From NCBI GenBank assembly GCA_963745915.1, contig CAVUZA010000002.1:2462573-2526572 (forward strand): a stretch of DNA of 64,000 nt, in the 5' to 3' direction. This document shows, one piece after another, positions 33,048-42,700 of the stretch (its first letter is position 1; each line of letters begins with the position of its first letter). Position numbers and translations under genes: made by a program. The notes under the pieces are model-generated. The model was given only the letters and a program-made list of their open reading frames with translations. It was not told where the DNA came from and did not search any database. This stretch comes from VRUE01 sp963745915 (GTDB taxonomy: Bacteria > Actinomycetota > Thermoleophilia > Solirubrobacterales > 70-9).

Positions 33048-33769
33048 GGGCACTCCCCCACCACCGACTCTCCGGCATCCGCCGGGGAGTCGTGGTTTGC
33101 GGGCTGTCACTGGCGGTTTGCCCGCTTACCTCCGAGGCCTCTGCCTCCCCGCAACGACCCGCCCAGGAGGTCGTCGCCCTTCTCGGTGGGCAGGCAGTCC
33201 GCACTGCGCCACGTCCGGGATCGCGCCGAATCGAGTCGGTCGCCGCGAGGCGCCCCCTGACCGGGGTGCGGACGGTCCTGCCGGTGCTCGGCCGCGGCGG
33301 CCGCGACGGTTCCTGGCTGCGGGTCCGGCTGCCCGGCCGGCCGAACGGCCACAGCGGTTGGATCTCGCCCGGTCGGACCATCGCCCAATCGACTCATTGG
33401 AGCCTCCGCGTCGCTCTCGCCGCGCGCCGCGTCGACGTCTATCGCGACGGCCGCGCCGTGCGCCGCTTCCGGGCGGTGGTCGGCAAGGCCTCGACCCCGA
33501 CCCCGCGCGGGAGCTTCTTCGTCGAGGAGGCGGTCGCGCTCACGGCGGGCGAGGCCGGAGCCCCCTTTGCCCTGGCCACCAGCGCCCGCTCAAACGTGCT
33601 CCAGGAGTTCGACGGCGGACCGGGCCAGGTCGCCCTGCACGGAACCCGCCACCTAAGCGGCGCGCTCGGCAGCGCCAGCTCGCACGGCTGCGTCCGGGTC
33701 AGCCCTCGAGCGATCGCCTGGCTCGCAACCCGGATCGGCGCCGGAGTCCGGGTGACGATCTCAGGTTGA
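33044..33769 (+). CDS. L,D-transpeptidase (YkuD) with signal peptide
   Basis: 241 residues. The N-terminal export signal ends around ASA. An SH3-like region (about 40-110) precedes the YkuD catalytic domain with VALHGTRHLSGALGSASSHG followed by CVRVS, i.e. the HxG...SHGCxR active site. It cross-links peptidoglycan in the 3-3 mode or attaches proteins to the wall. ATG overlaps the previous stop (ATGA), so it is co-translated with the ice-binding-like exoprotein, perhaps linking that protein to the cell wall (inference). Confidence 0.92.
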   Translation: MRALPHHRLSGIRRGVVVCGLSLAVCPLTSEASASPQRPAQEVVALLGGQAVRTAPRPGSRRIESVAARRPLTGVRTVLPVLGRGGRDGSWLRVRLPGRPNGHSGWISPGRTIAQSTHWSLRVALAARRVDVYRDGRAVRRFRAVVGKASTPTPRGSFFVEEAVALTAGEAGAPFALATSARSNVLQEFDGGPGQVALHGTRHLSGALGSASSHGCVRVSPRAIAWLATRIGAGVRVTISG

Positions 33770-33812
33770 TCGGCTGGCGCCGCTGGGAACGTCGACAAAC
33801 GCCCGAGCTACA

Positions 33813-34091
33813 TCAGTCGACAACGGCCGCGCCGCTCATCTCTGGGCCTTCTCGATGCTGGCCCGCAAGCTCGGCCTCCCAGCGCAGCAGGTCACCCGGC
33901 TGGCACTCGAGCGCCTCGCAGAGTGCGGCGAGGGTCGCGAAGCGGACCGCCTTGGCGCGGCCGTTCTTGAGCACGGCGAGGTTGGCGGGCGTGATCCCTA
34001 CGCGGTCCGCGAGGAACGCGACCCTGCGCCGCGAGCTGCGGCGCTGGTCAGGGTTCCGGCCAGAGCAAGTCAGACGTCGTTCGGCCAGCAA
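33813..34091 (-). CDS. XRE-type HTH protein with altered 5' end
   Basis: 92 codons. From LADRVGITPANLAVLKNGRA to ALECQPGDLLRW it matches small YozG-like HTH regulators of about 65-75 residues. The N-terminal first 25 residues are not family-like, and the frame here runs through the 32-bp repeat copied from the helicase end (34015-34046). The normal start codon was probably lost or replaced. It may be a broken gene or use an unusual start. Confidence 0.65.
   Translation of the reverse strand: MLAERRLTCSGRNPDQRRSSRRRVAFLADRVGITPANLAVLKNGRAKAVRFATLAALCEALECQPGDLLRWEAELAGQHREGPEMSGAAVVD
34015..34046 (+). repeat. 32-bp exact direct repeat, copy 2
   Basis: Identical to the 3' end of the helicase gene at 31676-31707, here within the 5' end of the XRE gene on the opposite strand. 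The pair flanks 2.3 kb holding the DUF3494 and L,D-transpeptidase genes. Confidence 0.9.
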
Positions 34092-34097
34092 CCACGT

Positions 34098-35585
34098 CTA
34101 CACCGGAAGCCGACTCGCCCTCTTGGTGCACTTCCTGAGCCTCTGCTTCAGGCGCCGCTTGCCGGACCTGGTGAGGGCGCCGTGGGACTTCTTGCTCTTC
34201 AGGGACTTCTTGTAGTTCCGCTTGCACCTCCTGAGTGCGGCGGAGCGGCGCCCGGTGACCTGGTTGACCTGCGGGTTGGTCGTCGAGTCGCCCTGAGGAG
34301 CGGTCACGGTGAGCGCGATCACGCCCTTGTCGGAGCCAAAGCCGAAGCCGTCGAAGCTCTGGATCTCGATGAAGTCGGTACCGGTGAAATTCGGATTCGG
34401 CGTGTATGTGATCGGGTCGCCGGCAACTTCCTGGGTGGCCGTACCGTTCTGCGGCTGGCCAGAGATGAACTCCTTGACGTCGCTGCGCTCGTACTGCGGC
34501 CCGGTGTCGTCGCACTGCACGGGAATTGTCACCGCCTGGCCGCTGACCGTCGTCACCGTCGAGTTCGGGCATTCGGGCCGGCCGTCAGGCGCCCAGTCCG
34601 GGTTCGTCTGGATGTCGGTGCCGGTGGCGAGCGGGATCTCGAACAGGCTGGTGCCGTCCGCGCGCACCATCACCAAGTCGCCGCTGGCCCCGCCGCCCGC
34701 CGTGTAGGCGACCATCGTGTTGTCGGGCGACCAGGTGCAGTAGTAGCTCGTCGAGGTGGTCGAGACCTTCGTCCCACTGCTCGGCGTGGTCGTCAGCAGC
34801 GCCACCATGATGTCCGTGCTCGGCGCCCCGGGATAGCCGGTCCCGTAACAAATCTTGTCCCCGTTGGGCGAGATCGCGGGCTGGATCTCGGGGTGGTTGC
34901 TGTCATCCGCCACGGCGAGCGTCTCCCCGCCGGGGGTCGGCACGCCGCTGGGATAGGAGATGGGTCGTTTGACGATGTCCGTGTTGGTCGCCGGGTTCTG
35001 TGCATTGCCCTTCTCGTAGTAGATGGTCGAGCCCGACGGGTCCCATGCCGGCTTGCCCTCGATCGCGCCGTTGGTGTTCGTGATGTTGGTCTGCCCACTA
35101 CCGTCGGCGGCCGAGGCGACGAAGATGTCCCGGTCAGCCGGAACGCCGTTGTCCTTCTCGAACGCGATGTGGGTTCCGTCCGGCGACCAGGCCGGGCGAT
35201 CCTCGTTCGACCCCGGGGACAGAGTGAGGTTCTTCGGATTCGTGGCGCTCAATGGAAGCGTCAGATCCTGAACGAAGATGTCGTAGACGGAGCCGGCCGA
35301 GAGCCCCCGCGCGTAGGCGATCTTGGTGCGGTCGGGGGACCACGTCGGGTGACGATGGCGCTCCGTGAGAGAGGTCGCGATCGGTGGGCTGAGCGTGCCG
35401 CCTCCGTTCGAGAACGGAACCGGCAGGAGGAAGAGCTCGGCTCGCGCCTGTCCGAGGTTCTGGTAGCTGGTGAGGACGATGCGGCCGTTCTCACCCGGAA
35501 CCGGCGTCGCGCCCACGGCGGGTGCAAACGAAAGCAGCGCAATGGCCCCGAGGGCAACTGCGAATCCGGCGGAAGCAGCGGTCAT
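34098..35585 (-). CDS. Secreted PD40/TolB-like beta-propeller protein
   Basis: 495 residues from the ATG at 35585 (MTAASAGFAVALGAIALLSF signal); an in-frame GTG at 35639 is the longer option. Propeller repeats of PD40 type: HRHPTWSPDRTKIAYAR, NEDRPAWSPDGTHIAFEK, EIQPAISPNGDKICYG and YYCTWSPDNTMVAYTA. Then comes a cadherin/Ig-like module (FISGQPQNGTATQEVAGDPI, YTPNPNFTGTDFIEIQSFD) and a Lys/Arg-rich tail. Exported, probably carbohydrate- or protein-binding; function unknown. Confidence 0.87.
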   Translation of the reverse strand: MTAASAGFAVALGAIALLSFAPAVGATPVPGENGRIVLTSYQNLGQARAELFLLPVPFSNGGGTLSPPIATSLTERHRHPTWSPDRTKIAYARGLSAGSVYDIFVQDLTLPLSATNPKNLTLSPGSNEDRPAWSPDGTHIAFEKDNGVPADRDIFVASAADGSGQTNITNTNGAIEGKPAWDPSGSTIYYEKGNAQNPATNTDIVKRPISYPSGVPTPGGETLAVADDSNHPEIQPAISPNGDKICYGTGYPGAPSTDIMVALLTTTPSSGTKVSTTSTSYYCTWSPDNTMVAYTAGGGASGDLVMVRADGTSLFEIPLATGTDIQTNPDWAPDGRPECPNSTVTTVSGQAVTIPVQCDDTGPQYERSDVKEFISGQPQNGTATQEVAGDPITYTPNPNFTGTDFIEIQSFDGFGFGSDKGVIALTVTAPQGDSTTNPQVNQVTGRRSAALRRCKRNYKKSLKSKKSHGALTRSGKRRLKQRLRKCTKRASRLPV

Positions 35586-35722
35586 TCGCTTCAAGGTGGC
35601 CCCCAAGGTTGTTTTACGCTCGCAGCATACCGTCGCCACAGCGTGGCCCGACCCCCTGAAATCGGTCCGGCTGGAGTCTCATGCATCGTGGCCCAGTCTG
35701 CGGGGGGAAGATCGGTCGGCTG

Positions 35723-36265
35723 TCAGCGGGCTTTTCGCCGGTGCTGCAGCTCCTGGATTTGGGCGACCAAGAGCTGACGGAGGTCGAACTGCCAGTAGGA
35801 GACGAAGCGCTCGACCAGGGCTCGCATCTCCTTGCGGTCCAGCCGGCCAAGCGACTTGCGCGTGTCGAGCGCCGTCTCGTGCAGCCGGATCGGCGCCGCC
35901 ACCATCGCCGCGGAGTCCTCGGCGAGATCGGGGAAGCGCTCCGTGAGCAAAGGGAAGAGCGTCGGCTCGCGATTCCCTTCGACGCGCTCGCGCTCCTGGT
36001 CGGAGAGCTTCTCGAGCCGGAGCAGGCGCAGGGCAAACAGGTCGCCGGTGCGAGGATCGCTGCGACCGGACAGGAGCAGCACCGGCCTCGCCTTCGCGCG
36101 CACGACGAACTCGAACTCAGCGTCGCCGCCTTTGCGGAGGCCGTCGACGATCTGCGAGGCGGAGGGCACCTCCACCGGCGTACCATCGGCTACATGGACC
36201 TTGAAAGGCGTCGCGGGCGTGTAGGGGACGATCGCCCAGTAGACCTCGCCGGCCGCGAGGCTCAA
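35723..36265 (-). CDS. MazF/PemK-like toxin of a TA pair
   Basis: 180 residues. The start AAGEVYWAIVPYTPATPFKV and the later KARPVLLLSGRSDPRTGDLF follow the MazF/PemK fold order (GEVYW... RPVLVVS...). The C-terminal LDTRKSLGRLDRKEMRALVE is like the MazF end (ir.ld..rl...ig). An insertion between these parts makes it longer than ordinary MazF (110-120 residues). It overlaps the upstream antitoxin-like gene by 4 bp. Expected activity is sequence-specific RNA cleavage; this is family inference. Confidence 0.65.
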   Translation of the reverse strand: MSLAAGEVYWAIVPYTPATPFKVHVADGTPVEVPSASQIVDGLRKGGDAEFEFVVRAKARPVLLLSGRSDPRTGDLFALRLLRLEKLSDQERERVEGNREPTLFPLLTERFPDLAEDSAAMVAAPIRLHETALDTRKSLGRLDRKEMRALVERFVSYWQFDLRQLLVAQIQELQHRRKAR

Positions 36266-36546
36266 AGGCCGAGCAGGCGCCTGACCGACGCCTCGTCGTC
36301 GACCAGCTTCCCCTCAGGCGACTCGGCAATCCGGTGGGCACGCGCTCCGAGGTCACTCAGATCCGAGGCGGCGGTCAAATCGTCGAGAAGCTCCGAGTCA
36401 CCCTGCAGCTCAGCGAAATCATCCGGGTGCAGGATCACCGCCTTGACGTGCTCCGCGCTGTAGCGCTCGACCACGAGCGCCTCGCCCGGCTGCGGCTCGG
36501 GCAAGCGGACATCGTTGCTCTTGATGGGCGAGCTATGCAAGGCCAT
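36262..36546 (-). CDS. Antitoxin-like partner of the MazF-like protein
   Basis: 94 residues: QPGEALVVERYSAEHVKAVI then LHPDDFAELQGDSELLDDL. This has the look of Phd/YefM-like antitoxins, in which a DNA-binding N-terminal half is followed by an acidic toxin-binding tail. Upstream and overlapping the toxin gene by 4 bp, the classic TA arrangement. Assignment rests mainly on context. Confidence 0.6.
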   Translation of the reverse strand: MALHSSPIKSNDVRLPEPQPGEALVVERYSAEHVKAVILHPDDFAELQGDSELLDDLTAASDLSDLGARAHRIAESPEGKLVDDEASVRRLLGL

Positions 36547-36620
36547 GCTCGGAAGGTAGCAACAATTCCGGACGGAACTTCCCAGAGTCGTACGACAAAC
36601 TCACCAGAAGGCCAAACCGC

Positions 36621-37206
36621 TCACGGCGCGGGCCGCTCGGCCTCCACGTACACCAGCAGGCGGCGCACCAGCTCACGGGCGTGGTCGGCGTCGGCGGGAC
36701 GGCCGAAGAAGAGCGGGTGCAGGTAGAGGGGCGCGGTGATGCCCTCGAGCAACTCGACGATCGTCGGCGTCTTTTCTCCCCGTGCGGCCGCCCGGTCGAG
36801 CATTGCCTGCAGGCCGCTCGGCGCGGGTGCGCAGGGCGACCGGAGCCTCGGCAGTCGGCGCCGCGAGGGCCGCCGCGCGCATCATGGTCGTCCCCAAGGG
36901 AGCGATCGCCTCCGCGAACCGGACAGCAGCCAGTTCGAGGTCACCACGCAGGGTCCCAGTGTCGGGGACCGGTGCCACCTCCCCCAGCCGCTCGGCGACA
37001 ACGTCGTCGACCAGGCCCGCCACGTTGCCCCAGCGCCGGTAGACGGTTGCCTGGTGGACACCGGCCAGCTCCGCCACCCGCGGAACCGTCACCTCCTCCG
37101 GCGGATCGGCGCCCAGCAGCTCGAGCGCGGCCTCGTGCACCCGGGCGCGCACGCGGGCGCTGCGCCCCCCCGGTCTTCGGCGTGGTTGCTCGCTGCCGGC
37201 AGTCAT
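36621..37206 (-). pseudogene. TetR-family regulator broken by a +1 frameshift
   Basis: The N-terminal HTH is intact: VHEAALELLGADPPEEVTVP, RVAELAGVHQATVYRRWGN. The ligand-binding half shifts frame near 36813, where the DNA reads GAGCGGCCTGCAG instead of GAGCGGCTGCAG. After the shift MLDRAAARGEKTPTIVELLE and HPLFFGRPADADHARELVRR continue the TetR C-terminal domain to 36621. One extra C therefore truncates the protein. It is divergent from the reductase at 37379, which it probably controlled. Confidence 0.82.
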
Positions 37207-37218
37207 CGATTGGAAGTC

Positions 37219-37242
37219 TAAACGCGAGCCCTTGCGCGTTTA
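37219..37242. promoter_or_regulatory. Candidate TetR operator
   Basis: Inverted repeat TAAACGCG-8 nt-CGCGTTTA, 13 bp upstream of the TetR start and in the divergent region with the reductase gene. A looser related sequence (AATGCG...TTGCGTT) follows at about 37265-37285. Size and position are typical for TetR-family operators. Confidence 0.6.
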
Positions 37243-37378
37243 TGCTCAGTCAGGTAGATTCTTAATGCGATGTTACTTGCGTTAGATGATCCCGCCATAG
37301 CCGTGTCGCAGCCCCCCTGGCCGCTCACGGGCGGGGTGACTGAACGCTTGCACAGTCAACAATGAGGGAGCACCGAAT

Positions 37379-38023
37379 ATGTCACTAGCTCGCGTCCAGA
37401 ACTTCAGCATCTCGCTCGACGGCTTCGGCACCGGCGAGGGCCAGAGCGCCGAGCTTCACTTCGGGCACGCCGGCGACCGCCTCCACCAATGGATGTTCGC
37501 GACCCGCTGGTGGCGAGGCTCCGACGGTGCAGGCGGCAGCGGCGGCATCGACGACGCCTTCGCACAGCAGTTCGCCGTCGGGATCGGGGCCGAGATCATG
37601 GGCGCCGGCAAGTTCGGTCACCCCGGCTGGCACGAGGACCCGGAGTGGAAGGGGGCCTGGGGACCAAACCCGCCATTTCACACGCCGGTCTTCATCCTCA
37701 CCCATCACCCGCGCCCGTCGATCGAGATGGAGGGCGGCACGACCTTCCATTTCCTCGACGCCTCCCCCGCCGAGGCGCTCGAGGCAGCGCGCGAGGCCGC
37801 GGGCGGCGAGGACGTGCGCATCGGTGGCGGCCCGACGGTGATCCGCGAGTTCCTCGCCGCCGGCCTGGTCGACCACATGCACGTTGTGGTGGTCCCGATC
37901 CTGCTCGGCCGCGGCGTCCGCCTCTGGGAGGGGCTGGAGGGCCTCGAGGAAAGCTACGACGTCGAGACTACCTCCTCGCCGAGCGGGGTCACGCACGTGA
38001 CCTTCACCCGGGCGGAGACCTAA
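37379..38023 (+). CDS. RibD C-terminal/dihydrofolate-reductase-like reductase
   Basis: 214 residues, ATG 37379 with GGGAG upstream. Fold hallmarks: the start VQNFSISLDGFGTG, EIMGAGKFG, TPVFILTHHPRPSIEM, VRIGGGPTVIREFLAAGLVD and MHVVVVPILLGRGVRLW. Such proteins are NADPH-dependent reductases related to YyaP/YwjB; the substrate is unknown. Likely the target of the broken TetR gene next door. Confidence 0.93.
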   Translation: MSLARVQNFSISLDGFGTGEGQSAELHFGHAGDRLHQWMFATRWWRGSDGAGGSGGIDDAFAQQFAVGIGAEIMGAGKFGHPGWHEDPEWKGAWGPNPPFHTPVFILTHHPRPSIEMEGGTTFHFLDASPAEALEAAREAAGGEDVRIGGGPTVIREFLAAGLVDHMHVVVVPILLGRGVRLWEGLEGLEESYDVETTSSPSGVTHVTFTRAET

Positions 38024-38147
38024 CCAGGACGGCGGAGGAAGCTTTATTGATCTGGAAGGAGACGGCCTCGTCGAGCTGCTAAGCCTTGCGGTGGTTCCAA
38101 CTCCCCCGGCGAACGGCGAAGTGGCCAGGTGCAGGGATTCGATACGA

Positions 38148-38189
38148 AGCGGCTGATCGGATTCGAACCGACGACCTTCTGCATGGCAA
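38148..38189 (-). repeat. Orphan 3' fragment of tRNA-Gly(GCC), candidate attL
   Basis: 42 nt reading as tRNA positions 32-73: anticodon loop TTGCCAT, 3' anticodon stem, variable AGGTC, T-arm GTCGG TTCGAAT CCGAT, acceptor strand CAGCCGC. Sequence beyond 38189 does not continue into a tRNA 5' half. The break lies at the 5' side of the anticodon loop, as in the tRNA-Cys attL at 6016, so it is probably an attachment-site remnant of a second element extending rightwards. Confidence 0.72.
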
Positions 38190-38306
38190 CTACACAAGGC
38201 CCCGTAAGCCGCGGGCTTCGAATGTAGCAGGTTGCAGGGGTTTCGTAATCGCGTCGCGGAAGGGATCGATCTGGAATACGCGGGGATATGCGCCGATATG
38301 CAGCGA

Positions 38307-38336
38307 TTCGGGAACTTCTGGCGAGAAGTTCCCGAA
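38307..38336. terminator. Hairpin between convergent genes
   Basis: Perfect 13-bp arms TTCGGGAACTTCT/AGAAGTTCCCGAA with loop GGCG, between the reductase (plus) and a delta-60 protein (minus). Probably a bidirectional terminator, although it has no T-tract. Confidence 0.55.
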
Positions 38337-38393
38337 ATCGCCAAGGCCGGTTCGAAGGCTCACGCTGAGTCCCAGCCCCCCCAGTTGCGGGGG

Positions 38394-39704
38394 TCACTGC
38401 AGGAAGCGGATCAGAAAGACCTCGGCGGTGTCGTAGATCGATGGCGCTTCGAAGAATGGCGACTTCACAGGGTTCGCCCTACCGCCGATGACGACGGCGC
38501 CATCGCGCTGCCTGACGGCGGCATAGGCCACGCCTTCATAGCCAAAGTCGCGAACGAAGAATCCGCGGCGCGCAAAGGATCGGTCGATGCGACCGCTGGG
38601 GAGAAAGCGGACCGCGGCGACGCGCGCCTCCCCGCTGTGGGGGACGTTGTAGGTGCCGGCGAGCACGATGCGGCCGTTCCCCTGGATCGCGATGTCTTTT
38701 GCGCCGAGGCGGGTGCCGAGCACCGTGCGGGCGAACCCCCTGCGACCGAAGCTTCGGTCGAGCTTGCCATTCGGTCGCAGGCGGATCAGAACCGCCGGCT
38801 GTCGGCCGTGCGGCCTGACGGCGTTGGCGACGATCAGGATCCGTCCGCGACGGTCGATCTCCAGGCCATCCGTGTACGTGCAGGCGCACGCCGATGCCCG
38901 CCGAGAGCCAAGGAGGACGCCCCCGTCACCGCCACCGAAGCTGCGGTCGGGTTGGCCATTGGGGTGCAGGCGCACGACCAAGACCTGTCCACCAAGATCG
39001 CCGGCGGCGACGATCTTGCCGCTGCGCAGCAGCTGGATGCCGACGAGCCTCATCGGACTGGTGCTCCCAGCCGGCGGCTGGAGCTTGACCGATCCCGCCC
39101 GGCCGAATCCGCGATCGGGGCGGCCGTCGGCTCGGTACCTGACGACCTGCGCCAGCCAGTGTTCGTGGGCGTCGATGCTGAAGCCGGCGAGGAGGATGCG
39201 GCCGTCTGGCTGCAGCGCCAGATCCTGAGCCCCGCCGCCGAAACCACCGGCGATCGTGACGGCGCGGCCATATTTCTCGCCGAAGCTGTAATCCGGGCCG
39301 CTGCCGTCCGCGTTGTAGCGGGTCAGCGTGAAGTTCCCCGATCCGACTGATCCGGCGGCGAGGATCTTCCCGTCGCCCTGCAGGGCGACGGCGTTTATGC
39401 GCGAGTGCAGCCCCGCGTCGTTGATAAACCTGCCATCGCCACGGCGCCCAAAGGTCCGATCCAGCGCGCCGTCACGCAGGTACCTGGCGATGAAGTTGCC
39501 GATCTCCACCCCGCCGCCGCTGACCAGCCTCCCATCGGCGTCTGGCGCGAGGCTTCCTATGTCCCCGCCGGACCCCGGGAACGAGATACCGCCCTCGCCG
39601 AAAGACGGGTCAAGCGATTCGACTGCCTGGGCCGGCGCCGCCGTCAGCAGCAAGGCCAGCACGATGGCTAGAGACAACCGAAAGGTCGACATTCTTGTCG
39701 GCAT
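38394..39704 (-). CDS. Secreted delta-60-repeat protein (smaller paralogue)
   Basis: 436 residues. Start at 39704 or the second ATG at 39692; signal peptide FRLSLAIVLALLLTAAPAQA. About seven delta-60 repeats follow (VESLDPSFGEGGISF, GALDRTFGRRGDGRF, GKLDRSFGRRGFART, GRIDRSFARRGFFVRD). It has a CACTY cysteine pair in the middle. Related to 23616-26006 but not a fragment of it. Role unknown, secreted. Confidence 0.87.
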   Translation of the reverse strand: MPTRMSTFRLSLAIVLALLLTAAPAQAVESLDPSFGEGGISFPGSGGDIGSLAPDADGRLVSGGGVEIGNFIARYLRDGALDRTFGRRGDGRFINDAGLHSRINAVALQGDGKILAAGSVGSGNFTLTRYNADGSGPDYSFGEKYGRAVTIAGGFGGGAQDLALQPDGRILLAGFSIDAHEHWLAQVVRYRADGRPDRGFGRAGSVKLQPPAGSTSPMRLVGIQLLRSGKIVAAGDLGGQVLVVRLHPNGQPDRSFGGGDGGVLLGSRRASACACTYTDGLEIDRRGRILIVANAVRPHGRQPAVLIRLRPNGKLDRSFGRRGFARTVLGTRLGAKDIAIQGNGRIVLAGTYNVPHSGEARVAAVRFLPSGRIDRSFARRGFFVRDFGYEGVAYAAVRQRDGAVVIGGRANPVKSPFFEAPSIYDTAEVFLIRFLQ

Positions 39705-39739
39705 TGTAGGTGCAACAGGCGCCCGGCCGAGAAGTTGCC

Positions 39740-42700
39740 CTATTCAGGCTCGCAGGCATCGCCGATCCCGTTTTCGTTGCTGTCTGTCTGTTCTTCGTTG
39801 GCGACCTCTGGGCAGTTGTCGGCTTCATCGGGGATTTCATCCCCGTCGGAGTCTGGTTCTTCCTGGCAGGCATCGCCAACGCCGTCGCCGTCTGCATCGG
39901 CCTGACTTTCGTTTGCAACTTCCGGGCAGTTATCGACGCTGTCCAGGACGCCATCTTCGTCGGCGTCCCCGTCTTCAGGATCGAGCGGCGGCACGAGCAG
40001 CGCTGCTGGGTCGGAGGCATCGCCGATCGCAAAGTGAGCGAGGACTTCTCCTTCGGAAAGCGGACGCTCATAGGTGGCCAGATCGTCGACCGTCCCGCTC
40101 AGCCACTCGGTGAGGCCGCTAGAGAGTTTTCTGGCGCCAACGAGGTCGCTCCCGCCGAAACCGATCATCAGCGGGTAGTAGCCATCTTCGAAATACAGCG
40201 GGTAGGCGAAGCCGTCGACATACAGCTTCATCTGCGAGCGTGTCGTCGGGGCCGGTTCGCCTTTGCAGAAAGGCGAGTACAGGGCGACGATCGCAACGTG
40301 ATGCCACTCTTCCGTGCTCACCGCCTCATCGGTGCGCACGGTTGGAGTCTCGCCGGAGAACTTATCGAGCGTGAAGCCCAGCCTGCCGTCCTGCGAGCGA
40401 TAGACGTATATGCCGCCTTTCACGTATTCGCCAGAGAACAATGCTTCGCGGTCACCGGGGGACGAATCGAACTTCACCCACATCTCCATCGAGTAGCCGG
40501 CTATTTTCGAGCAGCTGCCCGGCGCATATCCTGCGCCCCCAAACCCAAGAAGGGAGACGTAGTCGTCTTCGCCGTCGAGCTTGATCGCTCGCGATTCTTC
40601 CAGCGCGCCCTGTTCATCGAGCGCCACGCCGCCGTGGTAGGTACCGGCCCCGTATTCTTCGTGCAGGTCTTCGTAGACCCAGTTCTTCGCAACGCTGCCG
40701 GCGGTCTCGTCGAAGCGATAGAAGTCAACTGGCGGGTCCGCCTCGGGATCATCTGCGCCGCCGATTACCCCCTCGTCGGCGACACTCACCGATGCCTCCC
40801 CGGTCGCCTCGCTGCCGATTCCGGAGACTACGCTGAACTGGGCTGGCCGACTGGGCTTCAGTAACTCGCAGTCCGTAATGCCACTGTCGTAGCCGATGTC
40901 ATAGCGAAGGCTGTCGTCCCCGCCGCCCCCGCAGTTCAGAGTTTCGTCGGGGTCCTCTTTTTCATCTTTGGTGTCGCCGTTGGGGTTGCGGTTATTGGCG
41001 AGCAGGTTGTCATCTCCACCCAGGCCGAGCAGCCGGTCTTTGCCCGAGCGCCCGAGGACAACGTTGTGCGCGCCGTTGCCTTCGAGCCGGTCCTTGCCCC
41101 CCGAGCCCTCGAGGAACTCGACTCCTTTGATGGTTCCGTCTTCTTCTTCTCCGCAACCCGAGCCGAAACGGGTGATCGAACCCGATTTGCCCGCTTCCTG
41201 GGGCAGCGATACTTCGGCTCCATTGGTCGGGTTCTGGAATAGACCCGTTTCCCCGATCTCTTCCCCGCGCACTTGTGCCCAGCTTGCGTTGTCCCAGGAA
41301 TCTCCGCCGCCAAAGATCCGGTCCTCGCAGGGCCAGGAGGAGACGAACAGGTCGCTGCCGTCAGCGCCGTAGAGCCGGTCGCGCCCTTCGTTGGCAAAGA
41401 AGGTGTCGTCATCGCCGAAGCCGTAGAGGTCATCCTTGCCATCGCCGGGACCGTCAACGAGCAGCTCCTCGCTTTCGCCCCCGCCCCTCAAGACGTCACG
41501 GCCCGCGCCACCCAGCAGGGTCACCGCGACAGCCGCCGGGAAGCTATGGGCAGAGAGCGCGTCGTTGCCGCCGCGGCCGTCCATGACGAGCGTTTGCACC
41601 GCGCTCAGCGGACAAGTGGCTTCGGCTTCGGCGACGGTGCAGCCGCTCACTTCGTTGGCTGAGGTGTCAAACCTGCCGGTGCCGCCTTCCCCGACGGCGA
41701 TCAATCGCACCACGCCTTCGCCAGCTTTGTAGGTGGCCGTCACGTTGTCGGCAGCTTCGGTCCCGCGCAGGTAGATCCCCGTGTCGTAGGCGGGATCGTC
41801 GGGATTCAGGCGGCCGAGGACGATCGCGCTCGAGGAGGTCGGTTTGAGGCCTTCTTCGGTGCTTTCGCGCTCGCACGACTGCGCCGATTCGGTCCCGTTG
41901 AGGCAGATGTCATCGCCATCGCCGCCGCGCAGGTTGCCCGGGCTCTGTCCTTCGCCACCGTCGAGGAGGTCGCTGTCCGCGCCGCCGTAGAGCTGGTCGT
42001 CGCCGCCCTTGCCTTCGAGGATGTCGGGTCCGCCGCCGCCGTCGATCAGGTTCGCTTCGCTGGAGCCGATGATGACATCCGCAAACGGCGAGCCGATCAC
42101 ATGCTGGAAGCTGCCCTCGTCTACGTAGAGGCGGTCCGATCCACCGCCGAACCTGGAGGTGTAGCCGTTGAACGCTCGTGTGTATTCGCGACTGCCGTCT
42201 TTGATCGGCGTTTCGCCGAGGTCGATGAAGACGCCCCGCCCCGTGCCGGAGGCCGGGAAGCCGGAGATGAATTCCGAGCCGAACTCAAACCCGGGAGTCA
42301 CGGCGTCGGCGAAGCTCAGGGTGTTTTCCCCGCCGCCGCCGATCAGCTTGTCGGCGGTCGTCCCGCCCCGGATGAGATCGTCATCGGCACCACCGCGCAG
42401 TTCGTCGGAGCCGCCGTTTCCGGCCAGGTTGTCGTCGCCACTGTTTCCTCGTATGGTGTCGTCGCCGCTGCCCCCGACGATCAAGTCGTCCCCGGCGTCG
42501 CCGTAGACGGTGTCGTTCCCCCGCCCGGCATAGATCCGGTCATCGCCCGCGCCGCCGCGGATCTTGTTCACCTCGCCACCGGCCCGAATCACGTCGTCGC
42601 CGGCCCCCGCCTTGTAGACCTTGGTGTTGTGGCCCGGATAGCGGCCCATGATGTCGGCGCATTTCGTTCCGTGGACCACATTGCCTCGGAAGAAATAGTG

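Noticed and set aside
38086..38436. Protein beginning with an RIRTDDLLHGN-type sequence
   Set aside because: This is the well-known false translation of antisense tRNA sequence; here it comes from the tRNA-Gly fragment.
41273..41662. Plus-strand frames within the giant exoprotein gene
   Set aside because: Antisense shadows; the minus strand has continuous RTX-like repeats.
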